A stretch of 64,000 nucleotides of DNA from Podospora comata. Lineage: Eukaryota > Ascomycota > Sordariomycetes > Sordariales > Podosporaceae. The notes beneath the pieces were generated by a model. That model made no database searches. It was not told where the DNA came from and saw nothing but the letters and a program-made list of their open reading frames with translations. Positions 11,125 to 21,234 of this stretch are shown here, one piece after another. Location of the stretch: positions 8,122,001 through 8,186,000 of the forward strand of contig CP071493.1 of assembly GCA_017354895.1 (NCBI GenBank). Reading direction: 5' to 3'. How positions within the stretch are numbered: position 1 is the stretch's first letter; each line of letters begins with the position of its first letter. A program made the position numbers and the translations under genes.

Positions 11125-12109
11125 CTAATTGTCAGCCAACAGAGGCGCTCTCTCGGCATCTCCAACAGGCTCTCTCCTATTGCCGAAGAAGTCTTCCCGC
11201 CCAGTCCAAGCCGGCACGGCAACCAACACAGTGGCCACAAACAGCACCGACATGATGGTGAATGCAAAGATCCACTGGAACGCAATGATCTGTCTGAAAA
11301 ACTGCGCGACGCCCAGGGAAGCTGACAAGACACTGAGAGCAAACCCCATGGTGTAGTCCTATGTTCTATTAGCACCGCGCCGTATTCTTGTTTGTCTGAT
11401 GGAAGAAAATACCTTGTATAAAAAGATGAAAAACAAGCCATAGCCCAACAAGCTCCAAATAAAGACATTGGCAAAGATCCTGGCAACAAGACTATGCTGG
11501 TGGGGAACCATGATCGCTCCATTCCAGTAGATCGCCACAAACGTCCAGGCCAATGGCCAGCTCACAGCTCCTGCGTGGATAAGCTTGGTGTAAGTCGCAT
11601 GGCGGAAGTACAAGCTTGACAGGTTGAAGAAGTTGATGATCAAGATGATCTCAGACCAGACAAAGTGCGACCGAACAAAGAGCATAACCCAGGCGAAATG
11701 GAGGAGGTTGTTGAGAATGAAATGGCTGCCGACGGACGCCGCGGCGTTGACGGTTGTGGCATCAGAGGAGAAGAGGTGAGAGGTATAGATCAACTGGAGG
11801 ATAAACATGACGACAAAGTAGATGGAGGTAATGACTGCATTTTGGGTGAAGCCAGAGTAGTGGTGATAGTTCTGGTGCCAAATGCTACCCCCAAGATATT
11901 TTCCGTCGGCAGGCGCATGGGTATCGTAGTAAACGGTGGTGACGACGGACAAGAGCCAGGTGAGAAGTGAGAGGACCTTGTAGGTCGTGATGGAGGTTGT
12001 AGTGTGGGAGTCACGCTTGGCGAACGGGTTAACTGCGGTCACGATGGTTAGTATTGATCCTGAGATGGGGATGTGGGATGCGAAGCGTACTTTGATGGAA
12101 GCGATCCAT
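11125..12109 (-). CDS. DUF1774-type integral membrane protein
   Basis: The spliced product is 290 aa, from exons 12091-12109, 12032-11413 and 11358-11125. The introns are 58 bp (donor GTACGC, CTAAC branch) and 54 bp (donor GTATTT, GCTAAT branch), and both splice in frame. The first exon is only 19 nt and gives MDRFHQ, leading into INPFAKRDSH. About six to seven hydrophobic segments follow, for example around LLTWLLSVV, TSIYFVVMFILQ and SVLFVATVLVAV. The loops carry conserved-looking aromatic and His residues (GGSIWHQNYHHYSG). The pattern matches the fungal DUF1774 family of polytopic membrane proteins, whose function is unknown to me. The open frame begins with GTG at 12042, which is why the upstream mini-exon is needed. 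Confidence 0.8.
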
Positions 12110-13673
12110 TTTGCCGGTTCAGCGTGTATTGCCAGGACTTCGAGAAGTTGATGACTTGCTGGATTGTCGGGTTGTCAAGAAGCAATGGTAGGAAGGTCGG
12201 TGTTTTGTGTTCAAGGAAGGATTTCCTATCAGCAGTGGAGGAGACGGGATGGAATGCTCGGGAAACTGCCCGTCAGTGGCTGCCTTCTACTTCTGGTTTC
12301 AGTGTTGCGGATGTTGCGGGGAAGCAAAGCACCTTGGGATGCACGAGGCAGGGAATTGCAGATTTCCTGGTTGAACAAAAACCAGCCGATTGGCCTTATT
12401 GAGCTCCAAGTTGCCACCCCATCTGTTTGAAGCAGCGGTCTTGCGTCGATGGATTGGATGAAGGTGTGTTACTTTGCCTACATGGGATGCGTTACCTGTT
12501 ACCTGCCGTTGAAGAACCGGTCACCTTGACAACTGCGTCATTGGTTTTGTTTATGACAGATGATCAGTTTGAGGTAAGATTCTCCCAAGTTTGGTGCTCC
12601 TAATGCCAAAATAGCGATGGAACAGAGGAGAGAAATTCATTTTTGATCCCCCCGATATGGCTGAAATATGGACAATAACTGCAGAGTTGCTCAGTATCCA
12701 ACATGAAGTCCAGTAATGAAGTTGCGAATTCGAGATGCAGGACAGGAAGGATGCTGCGGGACAACGATGATATGATTGGCCATTGATTTCAATCAATTAC
12801 ATCATACCCCTCCACAGTTCACTTTGAATCGTTCCACTTTTGACTGTTGTGAACCTCAATGGCCAGGCCAAATTCCGCCTCGTGTTGGCTTCGAGAAAAA
12901 AACACATGAGGATTGTGGACCTCAAGCATTCTGGTATCGCTCATTTTCAGCCCAAACCAACCAGTCCAAGGCTTCCTCGACAGTCGAACCATCTAAGCTA
13001 CAAGCTTCATTGTCAGCCAGATGTCATTTCGGACTTACCTTATAAAAAAAGTGCGGGGCAATTCAAGACCAACCACCACTGCAGGTGACATCGCCGATCT
13101 CCAAACACCATTAGGGATCACGAGGCCTGCCTGAACTTGGAGATGACGGGAAATCCAGTTCAGCTTGGTGAGACATGGTGAGTTTGGGAATCCCGTCAGT
13201 CATGTCATGTACACTGCCACAACAGGACCTAGTTTTGTCCAGACTGTCAAAAGTTCACTTTCCTATTTGAGCTATTGTCATTAGATGGAGAGTTTGTACA
13301 TTTCCAATTCATGGCATTCTGCACACCGCATCGATATCGACCGGGAAGGCAGATTCGAGATGGCATATTGGACCCTTTGGGCATTGAAAGTTAAGCAGCC
13401 ACGTCAAGTGTCAAAGAGGCTGGTGGATTGCAGGTGGCTTGCATGATCTCGTCGCCCGGCTTTGGTAGCCCCACCCGGTATCACATCATCTGGTTGGTGA
13501 GGGACTCCCTGCACCTTTCAGGTGCCATCACTACAGTTGCAACGCTACTGTCAGCATGATGTTCTAGGTCCAAGTGGATTCCGGGTCTCTTAATTGTACA
13601 CTACATTCTTGTGTGCACCAAGCTGTTTTTTCTTTGAAATTACACGATACATCGACCTGCACACCTACATTCC
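12110..13673. other. intergenic, no gene supported
   Basis: This lies upstream of the minus-strand DUF1774 gene and downstream of the candidate orphan gene. Short open frames such as 12551-12796 show no family resemblance and no splice partners that I could find. Confidence 0.5.
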
Positions 13674-14174
13674 CTACACACCACACCTGCTGCTCTCAGA
13701 AGCCGATGCCTTGCCAGGCGTATCACCTCTGTCATCAGTTAGCAACGGCAGTCCGTGATGGCTGAAGGGGTCTCACCTCGAATAACATGAGTATCTTCGA
13801 GGACTCAAAGATTGCCGGTTGCTTCGCCCATTCCAGTTCCCTTTTCCGTAACTGCCAGCTTTGTTTTCACAGCCCGGCGGGAAACCAGTGTACTTTCTTC
13901 GAGTCGTGGGCCGCTTTTCCCTTGCGTGGTTGTACTCTCCCAGCTTGATCTCTGGTGGATGTTCTGGAAGTCCTCTACCGGGTACCATCGGTGTGGGCTT
14001 CTTTGACGGTTCGTTCGTGTGCGAGTTCGGCTGGTCTTCTTGAGATTCGGCGGAAACGACTGCCGATGGTGCTTTGAGCTCGAGTTTTTTCTTTCGGAAT
14101 GTGCTCGGGATACCATCTGTGATCCAAGCCCCAATCTCTAGGAGATCAACGGCTGAGTCTGAAGATAGACTCAT
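13674..14174 (-). CDS. small hypothetical protein, possible orphan gene
   Basis: This is a weakly supported gene of 150 aa from exons 14174-13777 and 13728-13674. The support is a good start context (CACCATGAG), an open frame with balanced composition, and a convincing 48-bp intron (donor GTGAGA, GCTAAC branch, acceptor GACAG) that stays in frame and ends soon afterwards. The protein is hydrophilic, with an acidic N terminus (MSLSSDSAVDLLEIGAW) and a Pro/Lys/Arg/Ser-rich remainder. There is no signal peptide, membrane segment or recognised domain. It lies head-to-head with the Clr5-domain gene, 600 bp away. It could be lineage-specific or a chance open frame. Confidence 0.35.
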
Positions 14175-14781
14175 GGTGAAAACACGGGGAAAAATGTTGG
14201 GGACAATCTTTACTGCCTCTCATTCCGTCCAGGCTGCCTTACTTTGGGCAGACACCGTACTTGAATCTCTTTGTTGGACCCCTTTCCAAACACTCACATA
14301 GGAGGCAGTTCAAAACATCACCTTTTTCATCACCGCCCAATTTGATACACAGCATATTAGTCATAAATGGCGAAACAGTGGCGGTCAGCTTTGGAATTAT
14401 GGAATTCCATTTCAGTATCAAAACATTTATTTCCTGGGGTTGACGGGCAAAGCGGCTCAGCGCACACCTCAGTATGCATATGCATTAGTGAATCGTCGCG
14501 TCCAGCATGATACGACTCGCTCCTATTGGCCGCATCCTACTGTTCACCGTTTATGAGAGCCAAGCATGCGTCTTTCAGATACGGCTTATTGGGTTGACTT
14601 GGACGCCTTGCGAGGCGCAAGGCACAATTTCCAGTTCTCCTTTGGTCGTCCGCGAACCGACCTGAGCTTCAATTTCCATTTGTCCTAAGAAGATGGAGTT
14701 CGCTTGTCTTCGGCCAGGCACGATGGCATTGGGTATATTAGGAACAAGAGTCAACTGCTTGGAATCATCAAATCTCTTCCG
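14175..14781. other. divergent promoter region
   Basis: About 600 bp lie between the candidate orphan gene (minus) and the Clr5-domain gene (plus). The in-frame extension of the Clr5 gene to 14704 begins with TTG rather than ATG. A short upstream exon here cannot be excluded, because GATGACAG around the chosen ATG also resembles a splice acceptor. Confidence 0.45.
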
Positions 14782-16664
14782 ATGACAGTCAAAGTAGGAC
14801 AGCCGGTGTCTCGATCTAAGCACCAGTCTCGAGTTGCAAGACGAATACACGCCAGGATGTCCAAGAAAGATAATTTCGTCCCCGAAAAAGAGCACGCAAA
14901 ACGCATACAGGAGGAACTCTGGGAGCGAAATAAAGATGTTATCATCGCCAAGTACAAAGTGTCGACGCTCGCTGAAACCAAGACGTATATGGAAAAGGAA
15001 TACAACTTCAAAGCATCGTGGGTCATTTCTGCCCCTGTTCAACTAATATTCTAACGGTTTCAACTAGTCGGCGTCAATATGTTCACCGTTTGGGCAAACA
15101 AAAGTGGAATATCAGCAAATACAAGGGAGGACAGCCTCAGGCCGTGGATGAGCCATCGCCAAACACCCCCCTTTCGAGGCAGAACCCAGCCTCACCCGAC
15201 CTTTCGTCTGTTGCCCTTCATCCCCCTTCACCCATGACAAGGCCAGCTTTGGATTTCTCACGTTACTCGCCTGAGCAACTGGCTGCATCCCACATTCTCT
15301 CAGACGGCCTCCTGTACCTCGGTGATTTGAATAACGCGTTCGCCATCAAAGCGGAGCTTTACAGGGTTATCACGGCAGGCCATGGCGACTTTACTGATCA
15401 GGAGATCAGACGACAGCTTTTACGACGATATGTCATTGACTGCATCTGCATCATACAAACCGAGGCCGACGCAAAAGCTGCCCGTCAAATGCTGGAGCAG
15501 AATGACCTTTTGTACGAGAGGTGGGCAGATACTAATGACAACACCTGGGAGAGTGTTCTCTTCCGCATTCTCGCCTCGAGGACCTATGATTCGGAGAATT
15601 CTGAAAGCTCGATTATACAGATTGTCGAGATCATCAACAAAACCACCGTCGAAGCAGACGAGGCAGGCCACGAAAAGCTGCAGACACTGACGCCTAGAAA
15701 GTACCGTTTCGACCTTCTCATGTACAAAATCTTCAGCTATGCGTTGGAGAGGTACAATGAGCCGACAGCCGTGGACGAAATGCCCATTGACGTTGGGGGG
15801 CTCCTGAAGCAGTTCAAGAACACCCAACCCGCAATCAAGGACTCCAGCGTTGATCCTCGACTGGAATGGGAACTCGTGCTGAAAACTCTGGACTTTTGTG
15901 TTTCCGAGCTCTCAAATGGCGAGTTTCATCCCCTGAGACTCGACAACAAGACCACCAGGGCCAACAGGATTTTCTGCACTCTTTTGTGTGCTCTTCAAAA
16001 GCAGATTATGATTCGGGAGCAAACAACGACGGCTCTAGACAACATTGCAAGCGACAAGGCACATGCCCAGTTTGCAAGTGTTTACACCGAGCTTCTCGGC
16101 ATCGTGGTCGGCCTGATAGTCGATGAAGCGCCATCCTTGGAATTCTCCCAAAATCCCTTGCCACTGAAGGAGTGGGCTCTGATAGGCGCCCAAAAAGTCA
16201 AGAGTCTTGCGGAACAGTCAAACCTTGACGAGGAAAAGACAGGTCTAATTGACCGGTTCCTCGACAAGGCAAACTCAATGAACGTGGAGATCATGCTTGA
16301 GAACCTTTCGGGGAAGCAGCCCGAGGAAGTCAACATCCGCGAACTCAACCTCCTCCGCAAGGAATTGGCACAGAATCTTGGCGTGGAAATTCTTTCCGAC
16401 TTGGAACCTAGAGCAACGGTGATTGTACCCTTGACTGCGAGCTGGGAGCTTTACGACCGGAATGCCTCTCCACATAGCCAACCTGTGCTTCACCTGCTGC
16501 ACGGCCACCCGGCGCCAAGGGGGGCCAGATCACGCTCAGTATCTCGATCGCATTCGCCTTCTGCTACTAGCAGTAGCCAGTCACCCGCCACAAACGGAAA
16601 TGCCACCGGCCAGGCGAGCGATGCTTCTGCCGAGGGGGATAGTGAAGATATTATTCTTGACTAA
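14782..16664 (+). CDS. Clr5-domain protein
   Basis: Exons 14782-15017 and 15068-16664 give 610 aa. The 50-bp intron (donor GTGGGT, CTAAC branch, acceptor AACTAG) falls inside the N-terminal domain. Residues about 46-98 (LWERNKDVIIAKY, then YNFKASRRQYVHRLGKQKW) match the Clr5 domain. This is a fungal module first named from a fission yeast protein implicated in heterochromatin silencing, and it is common in ascomycete nuclear proteins. A Ser/Pro-rich linker follows. Residues about 125-550 look largely helical, without a domain I recognise. The tail is Ser-rich with an acidic end (EGDSEDIILD). A DNA- or chromatin-related role is inferred from the domain only. The first in-frame ATG was chosen; the true start could be the later ATG at 14857-14859 or an upstream exon. 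Confidence 0.8.
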
Positions 16665-17397
16665 AAACGCCCCCTCCCTTTCACGTCCTGGGCACTGTTG
16701 TTTTCTCTTGATTCTCTCGTTATATAGACTCAGGTTTTTTCTGGGTGCGTTTCTCATTCCACATTTGATATAAGGTAGCCAGCGCGTAGTTTGGATCAGC
16801 GGGTTCATTTCGTTTTGTTTGCCTTTCTTGTTTCCTCCCTTATGTTGTCTTTTCCTACTCTATACGCTATATTAGAATGACTATTTTTTCCTTCTTTCGG
16901 TTTCGTCTTGACACTTGCTTTCTGTTTTTTCTTTTCCCCTCCAACGACTTGTACGTGAAAAAACTGGAGAGCTTTCTCATGCCCATAGATACACGATATA
17001 GAATAGGTAGCAAGGCACGTATTCACAAGAGGTTCCGGACTGTCTCACGGTGTCTTTACCGGCAATCCTTGTGGTGTTTACATGCCCTCGGGGTTTCTGA
17101 ATACTCGGCTTGACGACGAAATTCTTGCAGCAACGCCGATAAGTTTGTCCGCCCTTTTACGTGTCTGACACTTGACGTGGTATCCTTTACTTGTTTGGCA
17201 CGACATGTTCAATCCCAGAATGCGCGAAATAATCCCGGGGAGAAATCTTTCTGATTCTCAAAACATGTACTTTGCTACCAAACTATCCCGTGTGTAGTAT
17301 TGTACACGTCCTTGATAATGACAAATCGATGAGCACAAAAAATGCAACAAAAAAAATGAAGCAAAGCTCATGAAAAGTTGAGTGGTATGCATGCCTC
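16665..17397. other. convergent 3' flanks
   Basis: This 730-bp T-rich region holds the 3' untranslated regions of the Clr5 gene (plus) and the GMC oxidoreductase gene (minus), which converge here. No other feature is seen. Confidence 0.6.
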
Positions 17398-19786
17398 TCA
17401 GGACTGGTAGGGACGACCATGGTCATCATTGACGCGCCCTGCAACTCCGGGACCCTCCGCGATACCAGGTCCAAGACCTGGAGGACCGTTCGTAAAGGGG
17501 TTTGGTGGCGGTGTTACATCACCATCGTTGGGGCTCGAGCCGCTCATGGTGCTGCTGTCTTGTTTGATGATATCTGCTGCCTGGATCCGCTGTTAGTGTC
17601 GTGGAAAAGCTAGGAGATTGTGGGGGTCAGGTTGACAAACCTTTTCAGCGATAGCATACACAGCTGCCTGGATGTGAGCAGCCGGTAACAAAGGTATAAT
17701 ACCAGCATCGATAACCCTCAAGTTCGATGTCCCGTACACCATCAACCGCGGGCTCACGACTCCCCCAAACTCCAAAGGCAGCATCGATGTTGATCCGGCA
17801 GGATGAAACTCGGTTTGCAGCTTGGAGTGGACTGCCTCCAACAGAGCTGTATCATTCTGGCTGGTAAGATCATCCCAGGGGTACGCGGGCTGAGGGACGA
17901 GCTGCTGCATGGCCTTTGTCTTGACTAACTGATTATTAAGCTTGAGACCGCGCACAATGATGTCGCAGTCAAATGGGTGTGAACAATAGCGCGGGTCGAG
18001 AAGAATATTTCGGGCCACGGAGCCATTGGCGAGGAGGTCGGCTGACAATGCCCGGACAAACCCTCTGCTCAAAGGATGCTGAACTGCTGCTGTTAAAGTA
18101 CCGATGCTGTCTGCCATCACCTCGAGTGCACCCACACTTGAGCGGGCGAGGAGGGAGGTAAGGAGGTGTTGTTGACGGGCATAGCCTTTCAGGATCGTGG
18201 GGTGTTGACCTGGTCCAGGAGGGAGGTGAGACTCGGGTTCGGAACTAGTTATGTTCGATAAGAGGGTTTCCCAGTTCGTGTCGAGATGTCGGAGAGAGGC
18301 AAACGCGAGAGTTGAGATTAGTGGGTGCGTAAGGGGACCTGTTCGGTTGGCAAAGTATTGGCTCTCAACTTCCTCAAGAATACTGCCAGTGAGGTTGTTC
18401 GCCGTAAACATTCCAGAACGAGTGTCTAACAATCATCAGCTACTCATCTGAGAAGTGGAGAACCTCGGATAGTCACTCACAGTTGTAAAACGCGCCGACC
18501 ATTGCGTGATCTTGGAGGTTCTGGCCAACCCCCGGCAGGTCGATATGAACAGGTACACCCAGTTCATCCAGAACGGAGGCTGGACCTATGCCAGACACTT
18601 GCAGCAACGATGGTGAAATGATAGCCCCTGCTGCTAGGATCACCTCCCTATCGCATGCCATTCTCTTCCGTGGGGAGTCAAACGATGTTGCGAACTGCTT
18701 TGTTAGTTCTAAATCCTAGTTCAAAATCACTGAAGCCGCTCACCTCAACCCCAAATGCTCTCTTGAGACCCTTAGCAGGCCGTTTGGAATCTTCATCAAC
18801 AGCCTCAGTCCCGAAGAGGACGCGAGTGACGGTCTGCTGGGTCGCCAAATGCAGGTTTGGGCGACTTAGGACACTGTCCAGATACGCCCTTCGGCTGTCC
18901 GCTCGTGACTGGTTACGATCGTTGATAGTAGCTGGGGCAATCGAAGCGCCTGCTGCAATACCGGTATTGATGTCGGGAAGGAGCGGGATCCCGAGCTCAG
19001 AGATGCCCTCGAGGAAGTTACCTTGGAGTGGTCAGCGTGAGACCCTGCCATGGAAAAAGGGGGTGACATACGAGATGAATTGTAAAAGAATTTCGGGTAG
19101 CCTACTTGCAAGGGACCTTTCTGGCCGTGAACTTTCATATGTGGTCGAATATGAAGATTTTGACTGTCTTCTGGAGCCACACAGGCAGTAAAGTTCTCGC
19201 TCTTTTTGAAGTAACGAAGCATTCCGTGCCAACTCCAGCCGGGATTCCCCAGCGTACGCCAGGCATCATAATCGTACCTGGCTCCGCGGGTCATGACGAG
19301 ACCATTGAGGATGCTACCACCTCCAACAACATGACCCTGGCCGTAGTCCCGAGTACGGTTGTCTAAGGACTCCTGTGGTGTGGTGGTGATGTTCCAGTTC
19401 TGAGACGGAACGAAACCGTGGCCGACAAGTCCGGGGATAGTGACGAGGTCCGGGCCTGAGTCTCTGTAGTTGTGCGTTAGCAGATATCTAACTGAACTGC
19501 TGCTGGGTGTCTACTAACAAGTCGCCAGCCTCGAGAACAAGAACAGTCACTATGCCTTCATGTCAGTCAAACAAGAAGATGCGTATGAATCAGATAGGAG
19601 CCCACCATTTTTGTTCTCCGTGAGTCGATTGGCTACAACGAGGCCGGAAACACCGCCACCGACAACAATGTAGTCGTAGGAAGGGAGCGCGAGATCGATG
19701 AACTTGTTGGCTGGGACGAGAAGCCCATCCACAGCCTGTAGGCACGCTGAAAAAAGGATAGCGACTAAAAATGCAGTCAAATCCAT
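17398..19786 (-). CDS. secreted GMC-family FAD oxidoreductase
   Basis: Seven exons give 687 aa: 19786-19606, 19549-19519, 19463-19072, 19021-18744, 18694-18481, 18425-17641 and 17580-17398. All six introns (49-60 bp) have GT-AG ends and keep frame. Residues 1-20 form a signal peptide ([16 protein letters not shown]). The FAD-binding motif VVGGGVSG lies at 41-48. The GMC signatures [17 protein letters not shown] and [16 protein letters not shown] are present. The catalytic His region HPAGSTSM and the second active-site segment [20 protein letters not shown] close the fold. Such enzymes oxidise alcohols or sugars and may produce hydrogen peroxide; the substrate cannot be told from sequence. After the fold, a separate last exon adds a Pro/Gly-rich tail of about 50 residues. 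An alternative ATG lies at 19804. Confidence 0.9.
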
Positions 19787-21234
19787 CTCGAACGACTGAA
19801 CCAATGGATAAAGTGCAAAATATCGTCAAGAAATGCTGTTTGACAAAGATTGGTTCGCTAGTAGTTAATCCCTACAAACGCTAAAAACTCATGACTTGTA
19901 TGGGTGTCGGTGGGTAGGTGTGTGATGCTGCTCCGCTTGACATGAAAATAAAACGACGAGGTCGCTGGGCGATGAGAAAAGGGGACAGTGTCGGCGAGTG
20001 AGCATATCTGGGAGGGAGCGACTTGATGTGGATGTCAAAGCATGCTCACGCGATATTCATAAACACAGCCCTCCTCTCAGGTCGATACAGAACTCACTTG
20101 CTCCCAGTTCCCCACATCGCACATTCTTTTCCTCGACTTTCATTGCTTGACCTAACGGGCGAAAAGGTTTTGCAGCCTTCGGGGCCAGAGCCTCATCACA
20201 TGGCAGCAGAACCATGGCCATATGTTCATGGCTCCTTCCAACCATCGAAGCTCCTTCCCAATATCAACCACACTTACCCCCCATCTGAACACTGAAGGGC
20301 CGAAACTGTGGCCTCATGCTCCACTCCTCGTCTTTACTCACTGTTTTATTCGCACGAGTCTCGCTCACGGATCGGAGCCTGGAGGCAACGTGTGGATCTG
20401 GAGCCGTTGTTTGCCATTGCGGCCCCTTGCGTTTCTGTCACCCACATGCAACGTGCGGGCAGGCAAATCTGGATGTCGATGTCACTGTCCCGACTGCTGC
20501 CACGCAGAACATTTCTTTGATCTTCTCGCCAACACTTGGACTGGGATTAGAATTAGATGAGACGAACTCAAAGACAGATATGCTGTAATCCAGGGGAAGT
20601 GGTGATTTATGATATGATACCACGGCTGAAACTACAATACTAAAATAAAACTAGTTGGTATTGCTGCGTGATAGAGATCGACCGAGCGGAATCATCAACT
20701 TGCCAAAAAAAAAGACACTTGACACTAACAACATATCAAGGCGATTCTATGCACCGTATGCTGATCGAAGCAGAAAAGGAGCAGCTGATGTTGTTTTTCT
20801 TGAAGAATTTCAAGAAGTGCGACATCATCATCCACCTCTCTCCGACCTCAATCAACAAGTTAAAATAACAAGTAAAACAAAATAGCATTCATCAACTCCC
20901 TACAACGAAAAGTTTCCTATCACTCTTCACACTAGTTCATACAAGTAGAACAAAGAAAACAGAGGTCCATAAAAAAAAGAAGTGTCATAAAACTACGTGC
21001 TCAGCCTAAGAGCTGAAAACACAAAACATCGAATTATCCATCCATCAAAGTGTGGCTTGGAAAGGGGGGGGGGCGGGGGGTATCTGCGCATATCCATTAC
21101 AACCTTTTTTCTCGCCTCTCTCGCTCATGCTCTCTCTCCCTGCCGGTATCATATATCTTTCTCTCAGTCTGACAACAAAAGCCAAATGCCCGAAGCCATG
21201 CTATGCAGATCAGATATGCATACGCTCAGTCAAA
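19787..21234. other. intergenic, GMC promoter and channel 3' flank
   Basis: About 1.4 kb contains the upstream region of the GMC oxidoreductase and the 3' flank of the Csc1-like channel gene, both minus strand. The part 20580-21000 is AT-rich. A G-rich homopolymer tract lies near 21064-21080. No gene is supported. Confidence 0.55.
21064..21080. repeat. poly-G tract
   Basis: A run of ten G, one C and six G lies in the presumed 3' untranslated region of the Csc1-like channel gene. Confidence 0.85.
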
